From the NCBI RefSeq assembly GCF_002812805.1, contig NZ_NMUM01000034.1:1-38343 (forward strand): a stretch of 38,343 nucleotides of DNA, in the 5' to 3' direction. The notes beneath the pieces were generated by a model. It was not told the origin of the DNA, made no database searches, and was given only the letters and a program-made list of their open reading frames with translations. Shown here piece by piece: positions 6,878 to 16,112 of this stretch. This DNA is from Microbacterium lacus. GTDB lineage: Bacteria > Actinomycetota > Actinomycetes > Actinomycetales > Microbacteriaceae. Position 1 is the first letter of the stretch. Every line of letters begins with the position of its first letter. The position numbers and the translations under genes were made by a program.

Positions 6878-7446
6878 GAGGCACTCGCGAGTTCAAGGAT
6901 GCGCGGGGCGGGGGCGGCGACGGTTTTCACCGGTAGTTGCGGGCGTACGTCGCAGAGAGCGACAGCGCCGGCGCAGGGAACGGCGAGCAGGTCGCCCTGG
7001 TGGAGATCCCCGGGGAGGGTGACGATCGGGTACGGCCAGGGAGCGGCACCGGATTCACCGGGGATGAGCTCGATGGTGGTGTTCTTCGCGATCGACGTGC
7101 GTCCGATGAGCCGGCACTGGTCCCAGCGAGGGGTGACACGGTCGAACGCGCAGTCGGTGAGCGCAACCTGCTTGCCCGCTTCGGTGTCGATGCGGAGGGT
7201 GATCCGGAAAACCAGCACGGTCACGTCGTTTCCGATGCCGTGGGCGCGCGCGCGTGCCGGCTTGGGGTGCGGGAGGTCTCCGGTGAGCAGCGCCGGGGTA
7301 CCGGTGATCTCCACCAGCCTCGTCAAGGACACCCCGCCCACCACGACGTCCGAGATCGTGGGCACGGTGTGCTCCGGCCAATGTCGAGGTTCGAGGGGGT
7401 CGGGGATGCTGCGTCTGAGGGTGGGCAGGATCGCGGTGAGAGTCAT
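6874..7446 (-). CDS. hypothetical protein resembling decarboxylase ends without the PLP barrel
   Basis: This 190-aa protein is the first gene of the minus-strand operon. It starts MTLTAILPTLRRSIPDPLEP, followed by VVVGGVSLTRLVEITGTPAL, a close match in pattern to the N-terminal segment of LysA-type diaminopimelate decarboxylases. Its C-terminal half (about 85-175) ends in VTLPGDLHQGDLLAVPCAGA, matching the group IV decarboxylase barrel pattern. The roughly 230-residue PLP domain with its lysine is missing, so the protein is half the usual length. Function is unknown; a binding or regulatory role is possible. It is transcribed divergently from kdp. Confidence 0.68.
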   Translation of the reverse strand: MTLTAILPTLRRSIPDPLEPRHWPEHTVPTISDVVVGGVSLTRLVEITGTPALLTGDLPHPKPARARAHGIGNDVTVLVFRITLRIDTEAGKQVALTDCAFDRVTPRWDQCRLIGRTSIAKNTTIELIPGESGAAPWPYPIVTLPGDLHQGDLLAVPCAGAVALCDVRPQLPVKTVAAPAPRILELASAS

Positions 7447-7736
7447 GCCTCAAGTCCTACGCGGGCATCGACCGGTACGGAATGGTCCCTCACAGAACTC
7501 ATGCGCCCACACCGGCAGACCCTAACAAGACCGGCCGGATTCGCCCGCGACCCGCCTCGGAGGCGTCGGGGTGGGGCACCGGGGTGTCGTGTTAGCGGGA
7601 TGTCAGAGTTGCGCGGATCCTCGTATGGGTTCCGTTAGGACGCCTGTTTCACAGGGTGCGGCGCGTGTTTGATCGGGAGTTGCGCCCGCGTTTTCGGGTC
7701 GTGCGGCTAGTGGTCCTGCTGTCGCTTGTTCTCCGA
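7447..7736. promoter_or_regulatory. divergent intergenic region between the unknown operon and kdp
   Basis: This 290-bp gap must hold promoters for both directions. It contains a small GC palindrome (CGCCTCGGAGGCG, near 7554-7566) and a 19-base sequence at 7621-7639 that recurs upstream of the AraC-type gene. I cannot assign -35/-10 boxes with confidence and see no riboswitch core. No clear ribosome binding site precedes ATG 7737. Confidence 0.5.
7621..7639 (+). repeat. 19-bp direct repeat flanking the kdp region, copy 1
   Basis: TCGTATGGGTTCCGTTAGG; 18 of 19 bases are identical to 16052-16070, in the same orientation. It lies about 100 bp upstream of the first kdp ORF. A shared operator or an old attachment-like duplication are the alternatives. 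Confidence 0.6.
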
Positions 7737-7832
7737 ATGGAGCTTGTTGTGCTTGACATCGTCTACGTGCTCGGCGTGATCGCCTTGTTCGTCGTCGTCG
7801 GGCTGCTGGGGAAGGCGGTGGAGAAGCTGTGA
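7737..7832 (+). CDS. small membrane protein upstream of KdpF
   Basis: This is a 31-aa ORF, MELVVLDIVYVLGVIALFVV followed by [11 protein letters not shown], forming one hydrophobic helix with a charged tail. Its stop overlaps the kdpF GTG as GTGA, so it is probably translationally coupled to the kdp operon. From memory, similar tiny ORFs precede kdpF in other actinobacteria, but I know of no assigned function. A KdpF-like accessory role is an inference. Confidence 0.6.
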   Translation: MELVVLDIVYVLGVIALFVVVGLLGKAVEKL

Positions 7833-7918
7833 TCGTCTTTGAACTTCTCGCCGCCGGTCTCGGGGTCGCGGCGATCGTGTATCTCGTGTTCGCTCTCGTG
7901 AAACCGGAGCGCTTCTGA
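7829..7918 (+). CDS. kdpF: KdpF, small subunit of the K+-transporting ATPase
   Basis: This 29-aa single-helix protein reads [20 protein letters not shown] then FALVKPERF. The terminal KPERF motif is the usual KdpF signature. KdpF stabilises the KdpABC complex in the membrane. It starts with GTG inside the preceding ORF's stop, and its TGA shares one base with the kdpA ATG (TGATG), so it is tightly coupled to both neighbours. Confidence 0.88.
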   Translation: MIVFELLAAGLGVAAIVYLVFALVKPERF

Positions 7919-9591
7919 TGACCTGGGTGTACGCGCTTCTCGCCCTCGCCACCGTCGCCATCATCCTGGGCATCCTGCACCGCCCGTTCGGTGACTACAT
8001 GGCCTGGGTCTACACGTCCCGCAAGGACTGGAAAGTCGAACGCGGGATCTACAAGATCATCGGCGTCGATTCCAAGACCGAGCAGACCTGGCAGGCCTAC
8101 CTGCGCAGCGTGCTCGCGTTCTCCGCGATCGGCCTGCTGATCGTCTACGGCCTGCAACGCCTCCAACAGTGGCTGCCGTACTCGCTGGGCCTGACGGCTC
8201 CCTCGGAGCATCTGTCGTTCAACACCGCGGCATCGTTCGTCGGCAACACGAACTGGCAGTCGTACTCGCCGGAGCTCACCGTCGGCTACACCGTCCAGTT
8301 CGCCGGTCTCGCGGTGCAGAACTTCGTGTCCGCCGCAGTCGGTATCGCGGTCGCGATCGCTCTGGTGCGCGGTTTCGCCTACCGGCGCTCAGGCACGATC
8401 GGGAACTTCTGGGTCGACCTGGTCCGCGGCACGCTGCGCATTCTGCTGCCGATCGCCGTGGTCGGTGCGATCGTGCTGATGATCGGCGGAGTGATCCAGA
8501 ACTTCAACGGGTTCACCACCGTCAGCACGATCACCGGCGCCACACAGACGATCCCCGGCGGGCCGACGGCGTCGCAGGAGGTCATCAAGCTGCTCGGCAC
8601 CAACGGCGGCGGGTTCTTCAACGCGAACTCGTCTCACCCGTTCGAGAACCCCACCGCGTGGACGAACGTGTTCCAGGTGCTGCTGATGCTCGCCATCCCA
8701 TTCTCCCTGCCCCGCACCTTCGGGCGGATGGTGGGTGACAACCGTCAGGGTTACGCGATCGTCTCCGTGATGGCGATCCTGTACGTGGCGTCGTTCAGCA
8801 TCCTCACCGCGCTGGAATCGGCCGGCATGGGCACCGCCCCCGGCCTTGCCGGCGGCGCGATGGAAGGCAAGGAGCAGCGGTTCGGGATCATCGGATCGAC
8901 CCTGTTCGCCACCACCAGCACCGGCACCTCCACCGGCGCGGTGAACTCGATGCACGACTCGTACACCGCCCTGGGCGGGATGATGCCGATGCTGAACATG
9001 ATGCTCGGTGAAGTCACCCCGGGCGGCGTCGGCTCCGGGATCTACGCGATCCTGATCCTCGCGGTCATCGCCGTGTTCATCTCGGGTCTGCTGATCGGAC
9101 GCACGCCGGAGTACCTGGGCAAGAAGATCGGCCCGCGCGAGATCAAGCTCGCCGCGCTCTACATCCTCGTCATGCCCACCCTGGTGCTGGCCGGAACGGC
9201 GCTGAGCTTCGCGATCCCCGGTGTCCGGGAAGAGGTGGAGAACACGTCGATCTGGAACCCCGGCATCCACGGCATGTCCGAGGTGCTGTACGCGTTCACC
9301 TCCGCAGCGAACAACAACGGTTCCGCGTTCGCCGGTCTCACCGCGAACACGCCGTGGCTGAACACCACACTGGGGCTCGCGATCTTGCTGGGACGGTTCG
9401 TGCCGATCGTGTTCGTCCTCGCCCTGGCGGGCTCTCTCGCCGCTCAGGACAAGGTTCCGACCACCTCCGGCACCCTCCCCACGCACCGTCCGATGTTCAT
9501 TGGGCTGCTGACCGTGGTCACGATCCTGGTGACCGCACTGACCTTCTTCCCCGTTCTCGCGCTAGGTCCGCTAGCGGAAGGGCTGATGTAA
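7918..9591 (+). CDS. kdpA: KdpA, K+-binding and channel subunit of the Kdp ATPase
   Basis: KdpA is the potassium-selective channel-like subunit of the KdpFABC pump. At 557 aa it has the normal length with about ten transmembrane helices. All four filter-type loops are visible: [12 protein letters not shown] (about 107-118), [19 protein letters not shown] (about 227-245), the [20 protein letters not shown] region (about 332-351) and [15 protein letters not shown] (about 459-473). The ATG overlaps the kdpF stop, and kdpB follows after three bases. Nothing suggests inactivation. Transcription is expected to respond to K+ limitation through KdpDE encoded downstream. Confidence 0.97.
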   Translation: MTWVYALLALATVAIILGILHRPFGDYMAWVYTSRKDWKVERGIYKIIGVDSKTEQTWQAYLRSVLAFSAIGLLIVYGLQRLQQWLPYSLGLTAPSEHLSFNTAASFVGNTNWQSYSPELTVGYTVQFAGLAVQNFVSAAVGIAVAIALVRGFAYRRSGTIGNFWVDLVRGTLRILLPIAVVGAIVLMIGGVIQNFNGFTTVSTITGATQTIPGGPTASQEVIKLLGTNGGGFFNANSSHPFENPTAWTNVFQVLLMLAIPFSLPRTFGRMVGDNRQGYAIVSVMAILYVASFSILTALESAGMGTAPGLAGGAMEGKEQRFGIIGSTLFATTSTGTSTGAVNSMHDSYTALGGMMPMLNMMLGEVTPGGVGSGIYAILILAVIAVFISGLLIGRTPEYLGKKIGPREIKLAALYILVMPTLVLAGTALSFAIPGVREEVENTSIWNPGIHGMSEVLYAFTSAANNNGSAFAGLTANTPWLNTTLGLAILLGRFVPIVFVLALAGSLAAQDKVPTTSGTLPTHRPMFIGLLTVVTILVTALTFFPVLALGPLAEGLM

Positions 9592-9594
9592 ACC

Positions 9595-11742
9595 ATGTCC
9601 ACTATCACCGAACCCCGCCCGAAAACGGCGGGCACCCCCACCCGGAAGGGCGGGTTCACCTGGGAACAGGTCCGGGCCGCCCTACCCGGTGCGTTCCGCA
9701 AACTCAACCCCAAAGAGCAGTGGCGCAACCCCGTCATGTTCCTTGTCTGGGTCGGTGCCACGCTCACCACGGTCCTCGCCGTCACGGAACCGTTCATCGG
9801 CGGACCTGCCGATTCCGGCGGCACGGTCGTGCCGTGGTCGTTCACCTGGGCGATCGCGGTGTGGCTGTGGCTGACCGTGCTGTTCGCGAACCTCGCCGAG
9901 TCTGTCGCCGAAGGCCGCGGCAAAGCGCAGGCGGAGACCCTGCGCAAGACCCGCACCAGCACGATGGCCAACCGGGTCGCCTCCTACGACCCGGCCACCG
10001 ATGCGGCCGCTGAGCGGGCTGCGACCACGCAGATCTCCTCCTCGGACCTCGCCCTGGGAGATGTGGTGGTCGTGACCGCGGGTGAGCTGATCCCCGGCGA
10101 CGGCGACATCGTGTGGGGTATCGCGTCGGTGGACGAGTCGGCCATCACCGGCGAGTCCGCACCCGTGGTCCGTGAGTCCGGCGGTGACCGGTCCGCGGTG
10201 ACCGGCGGCACCCGGGTGCTCTCGGACCGGATCGTGGTGCGCATCACCTCCAAGCCGGGTGAGACGTTCGTGGACCGGATGATCGCCCTCGTCGAGGGTG
10301 CGAGCCGGCAGAAGACCCCGAACGAGATCGCGCTGAACATCCTGCTCGCGTCGCTGTCGATCATCTTCGTCGTCGTCGCGCTGACGCTCAACCCGATCGC
10401 GTCCTATGCGGCCGCCCCGGTCAGTGTCACGGTGCTGGTCGCGCTGCTGGTGTGCCTCATCCCGACCACGATCGGTGCCCTGTTGTCGGCGATCGGCATC
10501 GCGGGCATGGACCGGCTCGTGCAACGCAACGTGCTGGCGATGTCCGGGCGTGCGGTCGAAGCCGCCGGAGATGTCACGACGCTGCTGCTCGACAAGACCG
10601 GCACCATCACCTACGGCAACCGGCGCGCCTCCGAGTTCGTGCGCCTCGGCGGGGTGCGCGAACAGGACCTCGTGCGCGCGGCGGCGCTGTCTTCGCTGGC
10701 AGACCCGACCCCGGAGGGTGTGTCGATCGTCGAGCTCGCCGAGCAAGAGCATGGGGAGTTCGACTGGAACACGACCGGGGAGATCGTGCCGTTCACGGCG
10801 CAGACCCGCATGTCGGGCCTGGACCTGCCTGATGGCACCCAGATCCGCAAGGGTGCCGGTTCGGCCGTCATCGCCTGGCTCGAAGAAGGCGGGAAGCGGC
10901 TGCCGTCGTCCCTGCTCGCCGAGCTGGACGAGTACGTCGAACGCATCTCCCAGTCCGGCGGCACCCCGCTGGTCGTCGCGACCAAGGACACCGCCGGGGA
11001 AGGGACCCTCCTGGGCGTCGTGCATCTGAAGGATGTCGTGAAGGAGGGGCTGCCGGCGAAGTTCGCCGAGATGCGGTCGATGGGTATCCGGACCGTCATG
11101 ATCACGGGCGACAACCCCCTCACCGCGGCCGCGATCGCGAAAGAGGCGGGTGTCGATGACTTCCTCGCCGAAGCCACCCCCGAGGACAAGCTCGCCTACA
11201 TCCGCAAGGAGCAGGAGGGCGGCAACCTCGTCGCGATGACCGGTGACGGCACCAACGACGCCCCTGCGCTCGCGCAGGCAGACGTCGGTGTCGCGATGAA
11301 CTCCGGCACCTCGGCTGCGAAAGAGGCCGGGAACATGGTCGACCTCGACAGTGACCCGTCCAAGCTCATCGACGTGGTGCGGATCGGGAAGCAGCTGCTG
11401 ATCACCCGTGGGGCGCTGACGACGTTCTCCATCGCCAACGACATCGCGAAGTACTTCGCGATCATCCCGGCGATGTTCATGGGCGTGTTCCCGCAGCTCG
11501 CCGCCCTCAACATCATGGGGCTGCATTCGCCGGCCTCGGCGGTGCTGTCGGCGATCATCTTCAACGCTATCGTGATCGTCTTCCTCATCCCGCTGGCGCT
11601 GCGTGGGGTGAAGTACCGGCCCGGGAACGCGTCCAGCATCCTCGGCCGAAACCTCGCCGTCTACGGCCTCGGCGGCGTGATCGCCCCCTTCATCGGGATC
11701 TGGGTGATCGACCTCGTCGTCCGCCTCATCCCCGGCTTCTGA
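9595..11742 (+). CDS. kdpB: KdpB, catalytic P-type ATPase subunit
   Basis: KdpB hydrolyses ATP to drive K+ import. The 715-aa protein has the full P-type layout: N-terminal transmembrane helices, the actuator motif TGES (about 185-188), the phosphorylated D333 in [12 protein letters not shown], a nucleotide-binding region around [15 protein letters not shown] (about 419), the hinge motif [16 protein letters not shown] (about 549) and C-terminal helices. Its start follows kdpA by three bases. The codon use and length are ordinary for the locus. Confidence 0.97.
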   Translation: MSTITEPRPKTAGTPTRKGGFTWEQVRAALPGAFRKLNPKEQWRNPVMFLVWVGATLTTVLAVTEPFIGGPADSGGTVVPWSFTWAIAVWLWLTVLFANLAESVAEGRGKAQAETLRKTRTSTMANRVASYDPATDAAAERAATTQISSSDLALGDVVVVTAGELIPGDGDIVWGIASVDESAITGESAPVVRESGGDRSAVTGGTRVLSDRIVVRITSKPGETFVDRMIALVEGASRQKTPNEIALNILLASLSIIFVVVALTLNPIASYAAAPVSVTVLVALLVCLIPTTIGALLSAIGIAGMDRLVQRNVLAMSGRAVEAAGDVTTLLLDKTGTITYGNRRASEFVRLGGVREQDLVRAAALSSLADPTPEGVSIVELAEQEHGEFDWNTTGEIVPFTAQTRMSGLDLPDGTQIRKGAGSAVIAWLEEGGKRLPSSLLAELDEYVERISQSGGTPLVVATKDTAGEGTLLGVVHLKDVVKEGLPAKFAEMRSMGIRTVMITGDNPLTAAAIAKEAGVDDFLAEATPEDKLAYIRKEQEGGNLVAMTGDGTNDAPALAQADVGVAMNSGTSAAKEAGNMVDLDSDPSKLIDVVRIGKQLLITRGALTTFSIANDIAKYFAIIPAMFMGVFPQLAALNIMGLHSPASAVLSAIIFNAIVIVFLIPLALRGVKYRPGNASSILGRNLAVYGLGGVIAPFIGIWVIDLVVRLIPGF

Positions 11743-11764
11743 GCCTTCTGAGAAAGAGATCATC

Positions 11765-12379
11765 ATGAACACACAAGCTCGCGGAGTCGGGCGCACCATC
11801 TGGGTCGCCACCCGCGCCATGGCCCTCCTCACCCTCGCGTTGGGGGTCGGGTACACCCTCCTCATCACCGGCATCGGACAGCTCGCTCTCCCCGCCCAGG
11901 CGAACGGGTCGATCGTCACCAACCAGGACGGCGACCCGGTCGGGTCGGCGCTGATCGGTCAGTCGTTCACGGACGAGGACGGGAACCCGCTGCCGGAGTA
12001 CTTCCAGCCGCGCCCGTCTGCCGCTGGTGACGGGTACGACGGGGGCGCCTCGTCCGGGTCGAACTACGGCCCCGAGAACGAGGACCTCATCGCCGCGATC
12101 ACGGAGCGCAAGGCTCAGGTGGCGGAGTTCAACGGGGTCACCGAGGACGAGGTGCCCGTCGACGCGGTCACCGCCTCCTCCTCGGGGCTTGACCCGCACA
12201 TCAGCCCCGAGTACGCGGCGATCCAGATCGACCGCATTGCCGACGCCCGCGGCATCCCCGCAGAGCAGCTGCGGGAGTTGGTCGCAGCGCACACCCAGGG
12301 GCCGGACGCCGGCTACCTGGGAGAATCGAGGGTGAACGTTCTGGAACTGAACATCGCCGTGGACGAGTTGGAGGGCTGA
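11765..12379 (+). CDS. kdpC: KdpC, chaperone-like subunit of the Kdp ATPase
   Basis: This 204-aa protein has one N-terminal membrane helix (about 15-40) and an extracytoplasmic domain. Typical KdpC motifs are present: NGSIVTNQDGDPVGSALIGQ, DEDGNPLPEYFQPRPSAA, SSGLDPHISPEYA and the C-terminal YLGESRVNVLELNIAVDEL. KdpC supports nucleotide binding and assembly of the complex. GAGAAAGAG lies upstream of the ATG. It ends two bases before kdpD. Confidence 0.95.
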   Translation: MNTQARGVGRTIWVATRAMALLTLALGVGYTLLITGIGQLALPAQANGSIVTNQDGDPVGSALIGQSFTDEDGNPLPEYFQPRPSAAGDGYDGGASSGSNYGPENEDLIAAITERKAQVAEFNGVTEDEVPVDAVTASSSGLDPHISPEYAAIQIDRIADARGIPAEQLRELVAAHTQGPDAGYLGESRVNVLELNIAVDELEG

Positions 12380-12381
12380 CC

Positions 12382-14877
12382 ATGCCGAAACGGGGGCAGC
12401 TTCGGGTGCTGCTCGGGGCTGCCCCCGGGGTCGGCAAAACCTTCACCATGCTCGAAGACGGTCGCCGCCTGCTCGCAGACGGGAAAGACGTCGTCGTCGG
12501 GATCGTGGAAACCCACGGCCGTGCCGCCACCGCGGCCATGACCGAAGGGCTCCCCAGTGTGCCTCGCACCCGCGTGGAACACCGGGGCGTCACGCTCGAG
12601 GAGATGGACCTGGACGCGGTGCTTGACCGCAAGCCCGCCGTCGCGCTGGTCGACGAGCTCGCCCACACCAACGCACCCGGGTCGAAGAACGACAAACGCT
12701 GGCAGGACGTGGAGGAGCTGCTCGCGGCGGGGGTCGATGTGATCTCCACCCTCAACATTCAGCACATCGAGTCCCTCAACGATGTCGTCGAGCAGATCAC
12801 CGGCGTCCCGCAGCGCGAGACCGTTCCGGACAGTTTCCTGCGCGGCGCCGAACAGATCGAGGTCGTCGACCTCGCCCCCCAAGCCCTCCGGGACCGACTC
12901 AGCGGCGGGTTCGTGTACCCCGCTGAACGCGTCGACGCCGCCCTGTCGAACTACTTCCGGCTCGGGAACCTCACCGCGCTGCGCGAACTCGCCCTCATCT
13001 GGCTGGCCGACGAAGTCGACCAAGCGCTGAAGGGGTACCGCAAAGACCACGGCATCGACAGCACCTGGGAGGCCCGCGAACGCGTCGTCGTCGCCCTCGC
13101 CGGCGGCCCCGAAGGCGAAACACTCCTGCGCCGCGGCGCACGCATCGCCGCCCGCTCCGCCGGCGGCGAACTCATCGCCGTGCACATCACCAGCCAAGAC
13201 GGGCTCCGCACCGGCAACCCCGCCACCCTGGCCGAGCAGCGGGCACTCGTGGAGAAACTCAACGGCACCTACCACCAGGTCATCGGCGAAGACATCCCCA
13301 CCGCGCTGGTGGAGTTCGCCCGCTCCGTCAACGCCACCCAGCTCGTCCTCGGCGCCAGCCGACGCGGCCGCATCACCTCCGCGTTCACCGGCCCCGGCAT
13401 CGGTGCGACCGTGGTCCGCGAATCCGGCGACATCGACGTGCACATGGTCAACCACGCCGCCGCCGGGAAACGCTTCACCCTGCCCCCGCTCACCGGGGCA
13501 CTCACCCGCAAACGCCGCATCCTCGGGTTCGTCGTCGCCCTCCTCGGCGGGCCCGCGCTCACCGCACTGTTGACCCTGTTCCGCAGCGAAGACTCCATCA
13601 CCACCGACGTCCTCGCGTATCAGCTCCTCGTCGTCATCGTCGCCCTGGTCGGAGGAATCTGGCCGGCCCTGTTCGCCGCGGTGCTGTCCGGGATCACCCT
13701 GGATTTTCTGTTCATCGAACCGCTCTACACGATCCACATCCACCAGCCCCACCACCTCCTCTCTCTCATCCTGTATGTGGTGATCGCGAGTCTGGTGAGC
13801 TTCATCGTCGACCGTGCCGCCCGCTACACCCGCGCCGCCCGCAGATCCGCCGCCGAATCCGAACTCATCCAGACCATCGCCGGCAGCGTCCTGCGCGCAG
13901 ACAACGCGATCCAAGCGCTCATCGACCGCACCCGCGAAGCCTTCCAACTTCCCGGCGTCCGCCTCATGCGCGGCGAAGACGTGCTCGCCCGGTCGGGGGA
14001 ACCGCTGCCCGACAATCACCACACCAGCATTCGCGTCACCGACGACACCACTCTGGAACTGCACGGCCCCGACCTCGCTGCGGCGGAACAACGCCTCCTC
14101 GCGGTCGTCACCGCCCAACTCACCGCCGCACTCGAACACCAGCACCTTACCCAGACGGCGCAGCAGATCGAACCGATCGCGGCATCGGATCGGGTACGCG
14201 GCGCCCTTCTCTCCGCTCTCAGCCATGATCTGCGCCGCCCCCTTGCAGCCGCAGCCGCGGCGGTCGGAGGGTTGAAGGCGGCAGGCCCCGACCTGGCGCT
14301 GACAGACAAGAAGGAACTCCTCGACACCGCCGATGAGAGCCTCGCAGCCCTCGCGGCTCTCGTCACCGACCTCCTCGACGTCAGCCGCCTACAAGCAGGG
14401 GTCCTGACGATCGCCGACATCCCCACCGACCCGGCAGAAACCATCGCCCCCGCCCTCGACGAACTCCACCTCGGCCCGACCGACGTCACCCTCAACCTCG
14501 CCCACGGCGACGCGCTCGCCCACGCCGACCCCGTACTCCTGCAACGAGTCCTGGTGAACCTCCTCGCCAACGCCCACCGCTACACCCCGGCCGGCACACC
14601 GATCCATGTCAGCACCAGCACCTTCGGTGACCGGCTCGAGATCCGCATCATCGACCGCGGCCCCGGCATACCGCCCGAGAAACTGGACGACATCTTCCTG
14701 CCCTTCCAACGCCTCGGCGACACCGACAACACCACCGGCCTCGGTCTCGGCCTGGCCCTCTCCCGCGGGTTCATCGAAGCAATGCACGGCACCCTCACGC
14801 CCGAGGACACCCCCGGTGGCGGGCTCACCATGGTCATCTCCCTCAACACCACCAGCACCAGCCAGGAGCAATCATGA
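12382..14877 (+). CDS. kdpD: KdpD, osmosensitive K+ sensor histidine kinase
   Basis: This is an 831-aa membrane sensor kinase. The N-terminal KdpD domain carries the Walker-type LLGAAPGVGKTFTML (residues about 10-24) and the YPAERVDAALSNYFR region. A Usp-like domain (about 230-350) and four closely spaced membrane helices (about 378-480) follow, then a GAF-like segment, the H-box LSHDLRRPL with H615, and an ATPase domain with N-box NLLANAHRYTPAG, G1 DRGPGIPPEKLDD and G2 GLGLGLALSRGFIEAM. Its partner kdpE overlaps by four bases (ATGA). Unlike the common E. coli arrangement, the sensor genes directly follow kdpC with almost no gap. Confidence 0.96.
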   Translation: MPKRGQLRVLLGAAPGVGKTFTMLEDGRRLLADGKDVVVGIVETHGRAATAAMTEGLPSVPRTRVEHRGVTLEEMDLDAVLDRKPAVALVDELAHTNAPGSKNDKRWQDVEELLAAGVDVISTLNIQHIESLNDVVEQITGVPQRETVPDSFLRGAEQIEVVDLAPQALRDRLSGGFVYPAERVDAALSNYFRLGNLTALRELALIWLADEVDQALKGYRKDHGIDSTWEARERVVVALAGGPEGETLLRRGARIAARSAGGELIAVHITSQDGLRTGNPATLAEQRALVEKLNGTYHQVIGEDIPTALVEFARSVNATQLVLGASRRGRITSAFTGPGIGATVVRESGDIDVHMVNHAAAGKRFTLPPLTGALTRKRRILGFVVALLGGPALTALLTLFRSEDSITTDVLAYQLLVVIVALVGGIWPALFAAVLSGITLDFLFIEPLYTIHIHQPHHLLSLILYVVIASLVSFIVDRAARYTRAARRSAAESELIQTIAGSVLRADNAIQALIDRTREAFQLPGVRLMRGEDVLARSGEPLPDNHHTSIRVTDDTTLELHGPDLAAAEQRLLAVVTAQLTAALEHQHLTQTAQQIEPIAASDRVRGALLSALSHDLRRPLAAAAAAVGGLKAAGPDLALTDKKELLDTADESLAALAALVTDLLDVSRLQAGVLTIADIPTDPAETIAPALDELHLGPTDVTLNLAHGDALAHADPVLLQRVLVNLLANAHRYTPAGTPIHVSTSTFGDRLEIRIIDRGPGIPPEKLDDIFLPFQRLGDTDNTTGLGLGLALSRGFIEAMHGTLTPEDTPGGGLTMVISLNTTSTSQEQS

Positions 14878-15566
14878 GAATCCTGATCGCCGACGACGAC
14901 CCGCAGATCCTCCGCGCCCTGCGCATCACCCTCACCGCCAAGGGCTACCAGATCTTCACCGCAGCAGACGGTGCCGAAGCTATCGCCGCCGCGATCGACC
15001 ACCACCCCGACATCTTCCTCATCGACCTCGGCATGCCTAAACTCGACGGCATCGAAGTCATCCACGGCATCCGCGGCTGGTCGCAGGCACCCATCCTCGT
15101 CGTCTCCGGACGTGCCGGCGCCGCTGACAAAGTCGAAGCGCTCGACGCTGGCGCGGACGACTACATCACCAAGCCCTTCGCCGTCGAAGAACTCCTCGCC
15201 CGTATCCGCGCCCTTACCCGCAGAGTCCCCCCAGAAGACGCCACCCCCGTCGTCCACCTCGGTGCGGTAACCATCGACCTCGCCGCGCACAGCGTCACCC
15301 GTGACACTCCCGACGGGCAAAAGCAGATACGCCTTACCCCCACGGAATGGCAGTTCATCGACATCCTCATCCGCAACGCCGGGAAGCTCGTTACTCGCCA
15401 AACAATCCTCACCACCATCTGGGGCACCGAACACGCCGAAGACACTGGCTACCTCCGCCTCTATGTCTCCCAACTGCGACGCAAGCTCGAAGAAGACCCC
15501 ACCAGTCCGGTGCATCTCCTGACCGAGCCGGGTATGGGCTACCGTCTCGACGGCATGACCACCTGA
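14874..15566 (+). CDS. kdpE: KdpE, OmpR-family response regulator
   Basis: This 230-aa response regulator has a receiver domain with acidic pocket ADDDP (7-11), phospho-acceptor D51 (FLIDLGMPKLDG) and K100 (ITKPFAVEE), and a C-terminal winged helix ending with YLRLYVSQLRRKLEEDP. It is expected to activate kdp transcription when phosphorylated by KdpD. Its start overlaps the kdpD stop. Length and motifs are normal. Confidence 0.96.
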   Translation: MRILIADDDPQILRALRITLTAKGYQIFTAADGAEAIAAAIDHHPDIFLIDLGMPKLDGIEVIHGIRGWSQAPILVVSGRAGAADKVEALDAGADDYITKPFAVEELLARIRALTRRVPPEDATPVVHLGAVTIDLAAHSVTRDTPDGQKQIRLTPTEWQFIDILIRNAGKLVTRQTILTTIWGTEHAEDTGYLRLYVSQLRRKLEEDPTSPVHLLTEPGMGYRLDGMTT

Positions 15567-15588
15567 CCTTCGGGATCCCGACGCGACC

Positions 15589-15984
15589 TTGAGTATCCTC
15601 GACACCATCGGCATCATCGGTGAGCTGCTGTCCTGGATCGGTGCGATCATCGGCGTCCCTTTCGCCATCGCCGCCCTCATCATCCGCGCCATCGACGGGC
15701 CCCGCCTCACCACGAACGTCACCATCGTCGAGGACCTCGACCAGAGACCGATCGCGATGTGGAGCGTGCAGGACCGCACCTACACGCGCCCCCTGACAGC
15801 ACGCGACGAGATCCGTGACCGCGAATCGACAAGCGTCACAGGTTTCGTATCAGAACGCGATCCAGAGAGACTTGAACTTCATAAGCGCTCCCACGCTGAG
15901 CGCTTATGCTGGACTCTCGCGATCACCATGCTCAGCACCGCAGTAGTAGGGTTCCTTGCGTCACTTCTCCCGATGTTCTGGTGA
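15589..15984 (+). CDS. small membrane protein downstream of kdpE
   Basis: This 131-aa protein has one hydrophobic segment near the N-terminus (about 3-34, IGELLSWIGAIIGVPFAIAA) and one at the C-terminus (about 108-131, MLSTAVVGFLASLLPMFW). A charged central stretch lies between them. No family is recognised. The start is uncertain; TTG 15589 gives the longest form and there is no strong ribosome binding site. It lies 22 bases after kdpE in the same direction, so co-transcription is likely. A perfect 11-bp hairpin lies inside its last third. Confidence 0.6.
   Translation: MSILDTIGIIGELLSWIGAIIGVPFAIAALIIRAIDGPRLTTNVTIVEDLDQRPIAMWSVQDRTYTRPLTARDEIRDRESTSVTGFVSERDPERLELHKRSHAERLCWTLAITMLSTAVVGFLASLLPMFW
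15880..15908 (+). promoter_or_regulatory. perfect hairpin inside the 3' part of a gene
   Basis: CATAAGCGCTC (15880-15890), a 7-base spacer and GAGCGCTTATG (15898-15908) are exact inverted repeats. No T-run follows, so a simple terminator is unlikely. It may be an mRNA structure or a palindromic protein-binding site at the end of the kdp transcript. Confidence 0.45.
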
Positions 15985-16051
15985 CAGACCCGACTCAACC
16001 TTCGATTCTGTGAGTCCAGTGCGAGGTCAGCGTTAGGGTTCTCGGCCCGCA

Positions 16052-16070
16052 TCGTATGGGTACCGTTAGG
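16052..16070 (+). repeat. 19-bp direct repeat flanking the kdp region, copy 2
   Basis: TCGTATGGGTACCGTTAGG differs from 7621-7639 at one base. It lies about 43 bp upstream of the preferred start of the AraC-type gene. A further CGTTAGGG lies at 16031-16038. Confidence 0.6.
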
Positions 16071-16112
16071 GGTGCTCGATTCTCGGCGGCGACTAGCCTT
16101 CGATTAGCGAGT

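Noticed and set aside
7447..7736. Possible c-di-AMP (ydaO-type) or other riboswitch before kdp
   Set aside because: I looked for the conserved riboswitch core and multi-stem layout and saw none.
9682..11922. Long antisense open frame opposite kdpB (746 codons), and others opposite kdpA (8389-9486) and kdpD (12313-14226)
   Set aside because: These are GC-driven shadow frames: low-complexity Arg/Gly/Asp-rich translations with no recognisable motifs, while the opposite strand encodes complete Kdp proteins.
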